From Opitutaceae bacterium (GTDB taxonomy: Bacteria; Verrucomicrobiota; Verrucomicrobiia; Opitutales; Opitutaceae): a stretch of DNA of 64,000 bases. The DNA is taken from contig JAIXWF010000021.1 in assembly GCA_027482185.1 (NCBI GenBank), positions 24,765 through 88,764 on the forward strand, written 5' to 3'. Every line of letters begins with the position of its first letter. Within the stretch, counting starts at the first letter, position 1. The translations under genes and the position numbers were made by a program. A model generated the notes under the pieces. The model was not told the DNA's origin, ran no database searches, and worked only from the letters and a program-made list of their open reading frames with translations. Below are positions 24,600 through 33,821 of the stretch, in pieces.

Positions 24600-27500
24600 C
24601 TAGTCGAGGACCAGCCGCGGCGGCTGGGCAGATTCCCGCGAGCCGAAGCTGAGCGTCTGCGAACTGTTGTCCAAGGCCTTCAAGACAAAGCTCAATTGGG
24701 AGGCTCCGGCGGCCAGCGCGTCCTGCACCAGATCGGTGAGGTCGAAGCTGTGGTCCTGAACGGTGGCCGTGATCTGGGACGCCGTCACCGGTACATCGCA
24801 CAGCGGCACGCCGTTGCCGGGAAACCCCGTTGCAGGTGCATTGTTCCAGGTGATGCCTGAATTTCCGGACTCGATCCAGGTGTCGGTGGGCAAACGAAAG
24901 ACCGTCATCTTTCCCAATGCGGCTTGGGCTGCCCCATGCAGCCGCAGGGTGGCGCGATTGGCGCCGATCAGCCCGGCGGGCAGCGTGAAGCGGAGATATG
25001 CGTGCCGGGTGAATTCGGGGGTCTCCGCGTCTTTGATTTCAAGATTCGTAGTCGAACCGTAGTTGAAGTCGGCGTTGGGTGTGCCTCCGCGGACATACGT
25101 GTCGGCCGAGGGGACGCGACTCATGGTTCCCGCAACGACCAACTGCGGCCGGTTCGCCGCCGCTTGAAGGCTGCTGAACGTGAGTCGTTTCCCGGATTCG
25201 GCGACCGTGAGCATGAGGGTGAGGATGTTGTCGCCGCCAACGCTCCTGGCGGCCTGCGCGACCGCAGTGACATCGAGTTCACGGTAGCCGGCGAGGTGAT
25301 CGACGATCACGGAACTGAGCACGGCGCCATGCGTCGGCCGATTGTTCCAGTTCACGTCAGCTTCGATCCAGGTGTCTCCCGCTTCGTGGACCCGAAGGGT
25401 CACCGCGCCGGTGTCGGTCACGTTGCGACCGTGGATCCTCAGTTTCGCCGAGCCGATGCTGCCGACGTCGAGCTGGGAAAGATTGAATCGAAGCAAGCTC
25501 ATGCGGTTGTTTCCGGAACTGCCGGCCTCCGCATCGAGCGTGCCGCTTGAGCCGTATTCCGTGCCGGCATAGTTGCCGTCGCGCAAACCGGCATCGGCCT
25601 CAGGTTGGAATGTCAGCGTCGAAGCGGGACGCATCCCTTGGCCGTCGTACGCACCGATATTGGGTGGTGCCTGCGGATCGAGGGGGTGGCCCCAGTAGTC
25701 CCGCGCCGGAAGAGCAATGAGAGTGGCATTCGGGGTCGTGAGCAATGATCCGGCACCGATCGCCGGGGAATCCGCCGCCAATTTGAAGGCTCCCGCGGAT
25801 GCCCACCCGGAACCGGGCAGCAATGGTCCCACCAGCTTGGGATCGGAGGCGAATTTGCGGGTTACGGTGAAACGCAGGGCCGGGTCGACGCCTTCGGGCG
25901 GTTCGGTGGCCGGGGTCCCGGCCGTGCTGTGGAAAATATTCGAATCGAGGACAAACCCGCCGATTCGTTGGTCCCCGGCGGCTCCGGTCGTGGGACCGAA
26001 GTCGTAACTCGCCGAGGGATTGCGATTCAGGATGATGTTGTTCGCGATCCGGTTGTCGACGGGGTAGCGGACCGGATCGGTGGGGCTGCCCCAGCTGCCG
26101 ATACTCACTATCTTCAAGGGCAGAGTCCCGCCGGTCACGATCGTGTTGTTGTGGATGTGGATGTTTTTGCTGCCGCCGCTGAAGCGGAAGATGCGGGTGT
26201 CGTCGTTGATGCTGATGTTGTAGCGGACGACGCTGTCGACGCTCGTGTAACCGTAGGCGCCGTCGCCGGTGGAAACCATGAAGCCGCCTTCGTTCTCGTG
26301 GCTATAGTTGTATTGGAAGACGGTTCCCCGCTGCTGGTAGTCGATGTCGATGCCTTGGCCGTCGCGCAGTTCGCCGTTGGGTTTGGGAAAGGCGTTGGTC
26401 CCGTAAATCTCGTTGTACTGGAAGACCGTACCTTTGGCGAAAAAGGTGAAGACGCCCACGCCGTTCCATTTCGAGCGCTGGTTGCTGAGTCCGATCACAT
26501 TGCGTTCGACCAAAGCGCCGAGGGTATTGCGGATGACCATGCCGTCCTTGGCCGAGCGGAGTACGGTGTTGTCCCTCACCACAAAACCGCGCCAACGGAA
26601 ACGGTCGTCGTCGAGGTCCACGGGTGTCCAGCCGGAGCGGGTGCTGATGCCGGTGGAGTTGACGTAGTCGAGATGGTTCTGGGCGATCACGATGTCGTTG
26701 AAGCGGGTCGCGGCGGTGGTGACGTTGAGCCGGGGTCGCACCTCGCCGTCGGGATCTTCGCGACTCCGGAACTCCACCCGCTTGGCACCGCCGGTCAGCC
26801 GGAAGGCAACGAGGGTTTCGCCGAGGGCCTGGCGGGCCCGCACATAGGCCGTCACATCCACTTCGTGGTAGCCGGCCTGGCCGGTGACGGTGAACTGACC
26901 CACCGTTCCCAGCGGCGCGGGCACCGCGAGCCAGGTCAAGTCGGGTTCAAGCCAATTGGCCTCGACGCCGGTCACGTTGACCGTGATTGCCGCCGCGTCC
27001 TCCGCATTGCGTCCATAGAGCCTTAGCTTGGCGGTGGTGTCCCCCGCGACGACGCCGCGGATATCGAACTTCAGGTAAGCGTGGCGTTTGAAGCCGACCG
27101 CGGACGTTTCCTTCAGCTCCAGCGGATTGACCGTGGCGTAGTTGTCGGACTGGTACGTGCCGTCGCGGACAGTGGTGTCCGCCGCCGGGGTTTGGGAATG
27201 GTCGCCGATCACCCGAACGTGGATGCCGCCGGTGCTTTTCCGATCGAGGCGCTGCCATTCCGCATCGGTCGAGGCGTCGTCGTAGCCCTCGATGTGATGG
27301 ATGCGGTTTTTCTCCAGCCTGATGTGGCTAAGCTCGTAGACGGTGTCCCCGGACGGCAGCAGGATCGGTGTGCCGACCGCATGCGCGTGTTGCGCCTCGA
27401 CCAGCATACCCCAACGGAAGCCGTCCACCGTGGTATCGACGAGGTCCACGCTTTCAAGCGTGGCCGGACTGCCGGAGACGTAGTTTGTGATTTCGAGGTT

Positions 27501-27956
27501 CCTGATTTCCCAGTGCTGCTGGTTGAAAAGCCAGACCCCGGCCGAGCGATCAAGGAGCCTGCCTTCATGGGCGATCTGGGCTCCGGCCACCTGGATCAAG
27601 GGCGGTGTGGTGCCGGGGCCGTAGGCGTCGACTGTGATCGGATTCCCGGCGCTGCCGGATCCACGGGGCGCCAGGTAGGAACTCGGCCACGTGGAACCTC
27701 GCGCGAGCAGAATCCGATCGCCCGGCAGATAGGCGGACGGTTTGCCGGCGACGAGACCGGCTGGACCTTGGTTGACGCGCTGGAGCGTCTTCCATGGGGC
27801 GTTGACGGAGGTACCGGGGTTGCCGGGCGCGTCACTGCCGGTGGTGAAGTTGACGTAGTAGGTCGCAGCGGGCGCCGAGGATAATGCGGCGGAGAGGAAG
27901 AGGACGGCGCCGAGTCGGCGGACGCTTCGAAGCAAATCGGAAACGGCAAGGTTCAT
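24600..27956 (-). CDS. Secreted beta-helix protein with three CBM96/DNRLRE modules
   Basis: An 1118-aa protein with a signal peptide ending near residue 30. The right-handed beta-helix starts at about 30 and resumes at about 420-780 (RDNTVLRSAKDGMVIRNTLGALVERN, GTVFQYNYSHENEGGF, NIHIHNNTIV). Three modules of the DNRLRE/CBM96 type, with the pattern AYLKFDIRGV..AKLRLYGRN..W.E..LTW and YHEVDVTAYV, lie at about 250-420, 780-945 and 950-1118. The first is inserted inside the helix sequence. The fold is shared by pectate lyases and alginate lyases; CBM96 binds alginate or related polyuronates. A polysaccharide lyase or sugar-binding role is inferred, but the catalytic residues are not identified. 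It sits 27 bases after the LacI gene, convergent. Confidence 0.8.
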   Translation of the reverse strand: MNLAVSDLLRSVRRLGAVLFLSAALSSAPAATYYVNFTTGSDAPGNPGTSVNAPWKTLQRVNQGPAGLVAGKPSAYLPGDRILLARGSTWPSSYLAPRGSGSAGNPITVDAYGPGTTPPLIQVAGAQIAHEGRLLDRSAGVWLFNQQHWEIRNLEITNYVSGSPATLESVDLVDTTVDGFRWGMLVEAQHAHAVGTPILLPSGDTVYELSHIRLEKNRIHHIEGYDDASTDAEWQRLDRKSTGGIHVRVIGDHSQTPAADTTVRDGTYQSDNYATVNPLELKETSAVGFKRHAYLKFDIRGVVAGDTTAKLRLYGRNAEDAAAITVNVTGVEANWLEPDLTWLAVPAPLGTVGQFTVTGQAGYHEVDVTAYVRARQALGETLVAFRLTGGAKRVEFRSREDPDGEVRPRLNVTTAATRFNDIVIAQNHLDYVNSTGISTRSGWTPVDLDDDRFRWRGFVVRDNTVLRSAKDGMVIRNTLGALVERNVIGLSNQRSKWNGVGVFTFFAKGTVFQYNEIYGTNAFPKPNGELRDGQGIDIDYQQRGTVFQYNYSHENEGGFMVSTGDGAYGYTSVDSVVRYNISINDDTRIFRFSGGSKNIHIHNNTIVTGGTLPLKIVSIGSWGSPTDPVRYPVDNRIANNIILNRNPSASYDFGPTTGAAGDQRIGGFVLDSNIFHSTAGTPATEPPEGVDPALRFTVTRKFASDPKLVGPLLPGSGWASAGAFKLAADSPAIGAGSLLTTPNATLIALPARDYWGHPLDPQAPPNIGAYDGQGMRPASTLTFQPEADAGLRDGNYAGTEYGSSGTLDAEAGSSGNNRMSLLRFNLSQLDVGSIGSAKLRIHGRNVTDTGAVTLRVHEAGDTWIEADVNWNNRPTHGAVLSSVIVDHLAGYRELDVTAVAQAARSVGGDNILTLMLTVAESGKRLTFSSLQAAANRPQLVVAGTMSRVPSADTYVRGGTPNADFNYGSTTNLEIKDAETPEFTRHAYLRFTLPAGLIGANRATLRLHGAAQAALGKMTVFRLPTDTWIESGNSGITWNNAPATGFPGNGVPLCDVPVTASQITATVQDHSFDLTDLVQDALAAGASQLSFVLKALDNSSQTLSFGSRESAQPPRLVLD

Positions 27957-27962
27957 GGGGAT

Positions 27963-28517
27963 TCAGGGGACAAGAAGTTCGGTCGCCGCTGGTTCGATCC
28001 GCACGCGGCTCCGGTCGATTGCGGCTTGGACGCGGCGGGCGAACTCCGCCTTGGCGGCGAGTCTCACATCGCCGGCGGCACCTGAAGCGTCGCGATCCGC
28101 GGCTTGCCGCCGGACCGCGGCAGCTTCCTCGCGCAGGACCCGCTGGCAGGCAATTTCGAGCCGGCTAAGTTCGGCTTCATGCCGGGATATGGATGACTCG
28201 GCCCCGATCACGTGCGCGGAGCCGGACAGCCCCATGGTCGCGGGGGCCAAACCAAGCTCGCGCGCCACGGTCCGGATCGCCTGCGCACGGACGAGACGAG
28301 CCACAGTCAAGTCGAGCCAACGCCGGCGCATCGCGCCGTCCGCCACGGCCTCCGGAGTCGCGGTGGGAAGCCGGAAACGCTGCAGTTCGGCGACGAGGGT
28401 GAATTCCGTCCGGCTGACGGCGACGTCGTCGATCCAGAGCGGGATGGGGGATTCGGCCCGGATTGCCGCCGCGAAGGCAGCAGCGAGCAGGACCGCGAAC
28501 ACAGTGCGGCGAAACAT
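27963..28517 (-). CDS. Secreted SurA-like protein
   Basis: A 184-aa protein with a signal peptide ending AIRAES (about residue 22). The part DDVAVSRTEFTLVAELQRFRL and the helices up to residue 75 resemble the N-terminal domain of SurA/PpiC-type foldases, but no parvulin isomerase domain follows. It lies 6 bases before the beta-helix gene and 27 bases after the TonB receptor gene on the same strand. It may be a dedicated chaperone for the large secreted products of the locus. The homology is weak, so this is a suggestion from sequence and position. Confidence 0.5.
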   Translation of the reverse strand: MFRRTVFAVLLAAAFAAAIRAESPIPLWIDDVAVSRTEFTLVAELQRFRLPTATPEAVADGAMRRRWLDLTVARLVRAQAIRTVARELGLAPATMGLSGSAHVIGAESSISRHEAELSRLEIACQRVLREEAAAVRRQAADRDASGAAGDVRLAAKAEFARRVQAAIDRSRVRIEPAATELLVP

Positions 28518-28544
28518 GGCGGAAGTACGACAGGCTGGCGGGGC

Positions 28545-31500
28545 TTACATCCGCCACGAGGCCGTGAGGCTGAAGTTGATCGGGGTCTTCAGGCCGAAGC
28601 CGACCGGCACGGTTTCGCGGGCGGGCGACCGGTAGTTGCCGTCGCGGGGGCGCAGGGCGGTCACCGCGGCGCCGTTGGTCGACGACGTCCAGTAGACCGT
28701 GTCGTCGTTCAGAAGGTTGTTGATGACGAGCTGGAGCTGGACCTGGCGGCGGTTGATCCGCCACAGGTAGCCGAAGGTGGCCGTGACGTTCAGATCACCT
28801 TTCGGGGTGTACAGCGGGGTATCGATGCTGCGCGTCGGATCGTCGATCGCCTTCGTGGGATCGTTGGGATCGACAATCGTATCGGCGCCGCGGTTGCCGA
28901 GAATCTCGCGACCACGGTACTGGATTCCGAGGCCGGTGCGGAAACCCTTCCATTTGCCGCTCTGGACGGTGTAGTCGCCGAAGAGTTTGAAGAGCGGCTG
29001 GTCGAGCACGAGCGAGCCGGCGACGTTGAGATTGTTGTAGCGGGTGAAGATCTGGTTGTAGGCGTCGGCCGCGATCTCGGCATCGGGTCGATCGGTCGCG
29101 GGAATCGAGGTGTTGACCGTGGCGTAGTTGTTGCCGTCGATCCGCGCACCGGCGTCTTCGGCGATGAGTTTGAAGTTGGCGCGGTTCGCTTCGACGTAGG
29201 CCCGGGTCAGCTGGTAGGAATTGGTGGAGGTGACTTTGGGCAGAGATGCGCTGCCGATCACGCGCAGGCCGCGGGTCAGGTTGGCGGTGAGTTCCAACTC
29301 GTAGCCTTTGGCTTCGCGGTCCTGGAGGTCGGTGCCGGCGATGAAGCGCGGCACGCCGCGCTTGTTCAATTTCTGCGTGAGTCCGACCGGAGTCGCCTCG
29401 ATCAGCGTATTGTAGGGAAAGCCGCTCACGCTTTGCGGGCGGTTGACCTCACTGGTGGTGTAGTAGGTGAAATTGAGGTCGAGCTTGCGCTCGAAGAACG
29501 AAAACCGGGTGCTGTAGTTCCAACCGGTGGAGACCGTCGGTGCCACGAGCCCGCCGCCGAGCTGCAGCGCGTAGGCCTTCTGCGGATTGAAGGTTTCGGA
29601 GTAGTTGACCGACGGGCTCAGCCACGGCCGCAGGTGCACGACGGTGCCGTAGGACTTCGTGTTGATGTAGCCTTGGAGCGCGGGAGCGTTGTAGTCGTCC
29701 TGAAACCGGTACTGCGCGTAGCGCGGATCGCGCACGCCGCCGGCCAGGCGGGGACGGACGACCGCGGGTGCCGGGGCTTGGGGTTGGCCGCGCGAATCGA
29801 TGGGGATGTAGGTCAGCGATTCGTAGTCGGACGGAGCCAGCGGCTTGAACAGCGGACTGAGTGGATCGCGGTCCGTCGGATAGTCGCCGTTTACCGGCAT
29901 CTGTTGGCTCAGCTGGTAATAGCGGTCGCGGCGCACGGCGCCGAACAGGATCACGCGGTCCCGCCAGTACTTCGCCGTCAGCGCGGCGAAACCGTAGCGG
30001 TAGTTGGCATCGTTGATGGATTCCGTGTCGAAGCGGCTGTGGTCGATGACCCACCTCGGGGTGACGGTCGACGTCGTGCCCGTTGTCGGGTCGACGTAAG
30101 GCAGCGGCCGATTGGCCAATTCGATGCCCGGCCGGCGCGATTCGTTCCAATAGCGGCGGATCTTTACGAACGAGTCGTTGGTGCGGCCGTTGATCCATGC
30201 CAGGGTGTCGTTGCCCTGGGCGAGGGAGAGCCAACGGTACGAGATCGTGTAGTGGTTGCGATTCTCGCCCGCCATGGTGCTCGCGGAGTAGTGGCCGAAG
30301 CGCGTTTCTTTGCGCCACGCCAGAGCCACGCGGAGATTGTCGTAGTTGTAGTCGCGCAGGCCGCGGAAGAAGTTGCCGTCGCCGTAGGCCTGAAGGAAAT
30401 GGGGATTCGGTGCGCCGTTCGGCAGCACGCGGTTGAGATCGATATACGTGATGTTGGCCCCGCGGGTCTGCTCGCCGTCGACCGAGTTGGCGTGGCGGTT
30501 CACATCTGCCGCCACTTCGGCGTAGAAATCGCCGAAGCGTTGCTCGATCGTGAGCTGGAGGTCGCGGAACGTGGAGGCGAGCAACGGACCGTCCTGGTTG
30601 ATCGAGAACGAGCGGGAGGGACGACGGAAGCCGGAGGCGGTTTCGGCGATGTCGAAGCGGTTGTTCGGAACGTTGAACGCTTCCAGCAGGTTCGCGCCGG
30701 CGAGACCGAAAGCCGGGCTGCTCCCGTACGTGAATCCGCCGATCGGAGTGGTGGCGGTCGTGCCGCCGCCGACCGTGATCGCTTCGTTCGAGTAGCTCGC
30801 GATGGCGTGTACGCCAGCGTAGGGGTCGTAGACGTTGTAGTTGGCGGCGCGCCGGGCGACGCCCTGCGCCTGGAGCGCGGTGAGCTGCGCGGCGGTCGCG
30901 CGGGCCAGCGGGGCGGGGGTGGAAAAGGTAGTGCTGCCGTTCCACCCGGAGAGCGCGTCCTGGAGATTGTAGACGGGGGTGTTGACCTTCCGGCGGAAGT
31001 ATTCGGCTTCGAGCCGGATCTGCGTGTCGCGCAGCGGCTGCAACGTCGTGGTGGCAAAGAGGCCTTTGCGATGGTCGAACTCCTTGTCGCGCCACCCCAG
31101 CTTGTGCTGGCCGAGGCCGACAACGCGGATCGCCGCCTTGGGCGTCAGCGGACGATTGATATCGAGAATGCCGCGCGCGAGGCGCCATGAGCCGACGCTC
31201 AACCGGACGTCCTCGAAGGCCCGATCGAGGCGGGCCCGCTTCGTGGTGGAGGAACTGACGCCGCCTTGGCTGCCGTTGCCGAAGAGGATGGAATTGGGAC
31301 CGCGGCCGAAGTCGAAACGCTCAAGATTGTAGGCGTCGTTGTCGCCGTTGACCGGAAAGAAATTGCGCAGCTGGCGGCCGGCGGCCACCCCGCGTGTGCT
31401 GTAGCTCACGGTGAAGGTGTTGTACGTGTTCGTGCCGTTGTCGGAATTGAAGGTGGAACCGGTGGTCCATTCCTGGGCGGATTGCAGGTCGGTCAGATTG

Positions 31501-31793
31501 AGTGCGTCGATGAACTCGCGGGTCAGCACCGAGTATGCGGCGGGCGTGTCGCGCAGATCGGTGGCCAACCGCCCGCCCGCCAGCGCGCTGGCGGCCGCGA
31601 AGCCGGTGTCGCGCTCGGTGCTGACGGTGAAGGGGGTCAATGTGACGGTGGTCTCCGGCGTGGCCGGACCCTCGGTCGGCGCAGGGCGGGGGGAGGTCTG
31701 CGCCCGGGCCCAAGGCAACAGCGAGAGCAGGAGGGCGAGCCGGAGACCGCGGCGGAAGGACCCGAAAGGCAGGGGGCGGGGTGGGGGATTCAT
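28545..31793 (-). CDS. TonB-dependent outer-membrane receptor
   Basis: A 1082-aa protein. A signal peptide ends LLPWARAQ (about residue 32); a TonB-box-like strand TVTLTPFTVSTERD precedes the plug. The plug (about 60-190) has LRDTPAAYSVLTREFIDALN and YNLERFDFGRGPNSILFGNG, the typical plug ends. The 22-strand barrel ends in LTASWRM, close to the usual aromatic C-terminus. It is the Opitutaceae-type receptor without SusD. It would import oligosaccharides made by the beta-helix protein. It is followed on the same strand by the SurA-like and beta-helix genes, and preceded by the GH105-like gene (66 bases). Confidence 0.93.
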   Translation of the reverse strand: MNPPPRPLPFGSFRRGLRLALLLSLLPWARAQTSPRPAPTEGPATPETTVTLTPFTVSTERDTGFAAASALAGGRLATDLRDTPAAYSVLTREFIDALNLTDLQSAQEWTTGSTFNSDNGTNTYNTFTVSYSTRGVAAGRQLRNFFPVNGDNDAYNLERFDFGRGPNSILFGNGSQGGVSSSTTKRARLDRAFEDVRLSVGSWRLARGILDINRPLTPKAAIRVVGLGQHKLGWRDKEFDHRKGLFATTTLQPLRDTQIRLEAEYFRRKVNTPVYNLQDALSGWNGSTTFSTPAPLARATAAQLTALQAQGVARRAANYNVYDPYAGVHAIASYSNEAITVGGGTTATTPIGGFTYGSSPAFGLAGANLLEAFNVPNNRFDIAETASGFRRPSRSFSINQDGPLLASTFRDLQLTIEQRFGDFYAEVAADVNRHANSVDGEQTRGANITYIDLNRVLPNGAPNPHFLQAYGDGNFFRGLRDYNYDNLRVALAWRKETRFGHYSASTMAGENRNHYTISYRWLSLAQGNDTLAWINGRTNDSFVKIRRYWNESRRPGIELANRPLPYVDPTTGTTSTVTPRWVIDHSRFDTESINDANYRYGFAALTAKYWRDRVILFGAVRRDRYYQLSQQMPVNGDYPTDRDPLSPLFKPLAPSDYESLTYIPIDSRGQPQAPAPAVVRPRLAGGVRDPRYAQYRFQDDYNAPALQGYINTKSYGTVVHLRPWLSPSVNYSETFNPQKAYALQLGGGLVAPTVSTGWNYSTRFSFFERKLDLNFTYYTTSEVNRPQSVSGFPYNTLIEATPVGLTQKLNKRGVPRFIAGTDLQDREAKGYELELTANLTRGLRVIGSASLPKVTSTNSYQLTRAYVEANRANFKLIAEDAGARIDGNNYATVNTSIPATDRPDAEIAADAYNQIFTRYNNLNVAGSLVLDQPLFKLFGDYTVQSGKWKGFRTGLGIQYRGREILGNRGADTIVDPNDPTKAIDDPTRSIDTPLYTPKGDLNVTATFGYLWRINRRQVQLQLVINNLLNDDTVYWTSSTNGAAVTALRPRDGNYRSPARETVPVGFGLKTPINFSLTASWRM

Positions 31794-31859
31794 GGGGTCG
31801 GGTTTGGGGGAGGTGGAACGATTCGGGAGGGGCAGGACGGAAACGGTGCCGGGTTGCTC

Positions 31860-33095
31860 TTAGCGGAGTGATCCGAAGCGCAGGATTTCGGGTGCGGCCA
31901 AAAGGAAGGGCCCGAAGCCATGGAGGTCTCCCTTCAGGCGGGGGCGGTTGTGGTAGTACGCGACGTCGCCGACGTCGGTGGACGCGCACACATCGATCAC
32001 ATCGCCCTCGGGGGTGATTTTCCCGCGCAGTGCGGTCCAGCCGCGCACGGCATCCGCTTCGAAGGAGCGGTCGAGCCAGCCTTCGTTCACCCCGCGGGCG
32101 AGACCGTAGACGAACATCCCGGTGGAAGAGGTCTCTAGCCAGGATTCGGGATGATCCACCAATTGGTGCCATCCTCCGGCGGGATCTTGATGCCGCCGGA
32201 GACCGGCCGCGTGGGCGGCAAAGCTGGCCCGCACGCTTTCTCGAGCCGGATGATCCGCGGGTAGGGCGGCCAGCAACTCAACGTGGGTCAGAATCATCCA
32301 GCCGTTCGCCCGGCCCCAGAAGTGTCCCAAGGGTGCGCTGCGGGCTACGTCGTAGGCGTGCCGGTAGAGCCCCTTTTCGGAATCGAACAGTACCCGGCGC
32401 GATCCCAACGCCTGCTGCACCGCCTGATCGAGCAAGGCCGAATCGCCGCGCAGGCGATACAGGCGGACAAGGTAGGGGACGACCATATACGGATCGTCCG
32501 CCATGAGCCGGTTGCGCGCGCGGTGGAGTGTGCCATCGGGCAGGCGCGCGGCGGCGGCGAGGTACGCGGCGATCCGATCAAGGTAAGGCAGGTACTGCGG
32601 ATCGCGGCTCTCCGTGTAGGCTTCGACAACCAACGGGGCCAGGCCCGTATGCCAAAGGTCGGTCAACCGGAAATGGAATCCGATCGGGGAAAGGCTGCCG
32701 TCGCCGACCGGGGCTGCCTTGATTCCGGCCGCGTATTGGCGCTCGAAGTAGTCGAGATGGCGGTAGATGAAGGCCAGGTTTTCCGTGCCGAACTGCTGCG
32801 CCCGGGGCTCCTGCAGGTAGGCGCCCGTACGGCGGACGCCGTCGGTCAGCAGCCAAGTCTGATAGAACCACGCGTTGAATTTGCTCTCGATGCTGATCTC
32901 GGCCTTGAGCGGGAGGTTGCGGCTGTCGTCGAAGGTCTGGCCGGTCGAACGGTCGACGACCCGGCGGGTGGTTTCGCGGAGGACGCCGTCCGCCACGAGG
33001 CGGAGCAGCGCCTCGTCGCCGGATTTTGCGGCGGCGGCAAAGGCGGGGGCTGCAAGACCGAGGACGACACGGCAGAGGGCGGTAGGCATGCGCAT
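31860..33095 (-). CDS. GH105/GH88-like unsaturated glucuronyl hydrolase
   Basis: About 411 aa from the ATG at 33095, which gives a normal signal peptide (MRMPTALCRVVLGLAAPAFA). The (alpha/alpha)6-barrel motifs of GH105 are present: LMADDPYMVVPYLVRLYRL with the candidate catalytic Asp, LFDSEKGLYRHAYD, GHFWGRANGWMI, GGWHQLVDHPESWLETSSTGMFVYG and WTALRGKITPEGDV. The family splits unsaturated uronic acid from lyase products such as rhamnogalacturonan or ulvan fragments. This fits the beta-helix/lyase-like protein and the hexuronate-type transporter in the same locus. An operator palindrome lies 56 bases upstream. Confidence 0.88.
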   Translation of the reverse strand: MRMPTALCRVVLGLAAPAFAAAAKSGDEALLRLVADGVLRETTRRVVDRSTGQTFDDSRNLPLKAEISIESKFNAWFYQTWLLTDGVRRTGAYLQEPRAQQFGTENLAFIYRHLDYFERQYAAGIKAAPVGDGSLSPIGFHFRLTDLWHTGLAPLVVEAYTESRDPQYLPYLDRIAAYLAAAARLPDGTLHRARNRLMADDPYMVVPYLVRLYRLRGDSALLDQAVQQALGSRRVLFDSEKGLYRHAYDVARSAPLGHFWGRANGWMILTHVELLAALPADHPARESVRASFAAHAAGLRRHQDPAGGWHQLVDHPESWLETSSTGMFVYGLARGVNEGWLDRSFEADAVRGWTALRGKITPEGDVIDVCASTDVGDVAYYHNRPRLKGDLHGFGPFLLAAPEILRFGSLR

Positions 33096-33150
33096 TCGGG
33101 GATGCGCCAGTGATGCTGCGATGGGTTGCCGCATGCCAATGTCGCGACAT

Positions 33151-33162
33151 GGAACGCGTTCC
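33151..33162. promoter_or_regulatory. LacI-type operator, copy 2
   Basis: GGAACGCGTTCC is a perfect 12-base palindrome, 56 bases upstream of the GH105-like start. It shares GGAACGCGTTC with the site at 23537-23548. A related half-site GGAACG occurs at 31815-31820 just upstream of the TonB receptor gene, but without a clear second half. Confidence 0.6.
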
Positions 33163-33631
33163 TTTTTGCGCGGCGGAAGGACTGCTCCGAGAGCGAGTAG
33201 TCCTTTCCGGGCCCGGCAAACTCGGGAGGATATCGGCATGCCGCGCGTGGTGCCGCGTCTGCCTTCGACGAATCACAGTGGGAGGGTGCCTTGCCTGTGG
33301 ATACGACCACTTTGGCCCCCTCTTGGATGATTGTCAGCGCGAGGACTTCGGAGCTCCGAAATCCTATGAGTTTTTGCGCAACGACGAGTTATGCCAAGTG
33401 CGCGGTCGGCTGCTCCGGATCGGACGCTGTTGTCCGGTTGCTAGGTATCGCCCGCGCGTTAGTTCGAGCGGGCGCACCCAGGCACGTCGGTCGGGCCGGT
33501 AACGTGTAAGTGAAACACTACCTTTGCAGGTGCGGTAGCATGAGAACTCGGGGAGCAGTTAATGAGATTGCTTTCGTCTCGTCGGGCGAAACGCCGCCAA
33601 CCGCCGGGACAGGTGCACCGAAATATGGGGA
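33163..33631. other. Gap of about 470 bases
   Basis: Between the carbohydrate locus and the defence-like island. It holds short frames without coding character. This is the likely boundary between the two gene groups, as base composition and gene style change here. No tRNA or integrase is visible. Confidence 0.4.
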
Positions 33632-33805
33632 ATGGTTCAGGTGAACGTTTCCGCAAGGGCATCGGAGGTTACGCCCTTTACGCCGGAACGGGGTCGGTTG
33701 GCGGCGGCGCCGGAGGAGGCAGGGGAGTTGGGGCAGATGCGGCGATTGCAGGTTCAGCAAGACGCGGTGTCGCTCGCGGCGGCATTGCTGGCTGCGGCAC
33801 GCTAA
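33632..33805 (+). CDS. Small protein upstream of a cysteine-peptidase-like gene
   Basis: A 57-aa frame with ATG at 33632 and TAA at 33803. The end, LQVQQDAVSLAAALLAAAR, is strongly helical; the start, QVNVSARASEVTPF, is extended. It stops 16 bases before the next ATG, so the two are probably co-expressed. No family is recognised; a partner, substrate or immunity protein for the peptidase-like product is possible. Confidence 0.4.
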   Translation: MVQVNVSARASEVTPFTPERGRLAAAPEEAGELGQMRRLQVQQDAVSLAAALLAAAR

Positions 33806-33821
33806 GGCGCTTGACGATCCA

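Noticed and set aside
28212..31190. 992-aa frame on the plus strand
   Set aside because: Antisense to the TonB receptor, which has an intact signal peptide, plug and barrel; the frame has no domain character.
31815..31826. Third LacI operator upstream of the TonB receptor gene
   Set aside because: Only the left half GGAACG fits; the right half does not match, so it is not called.
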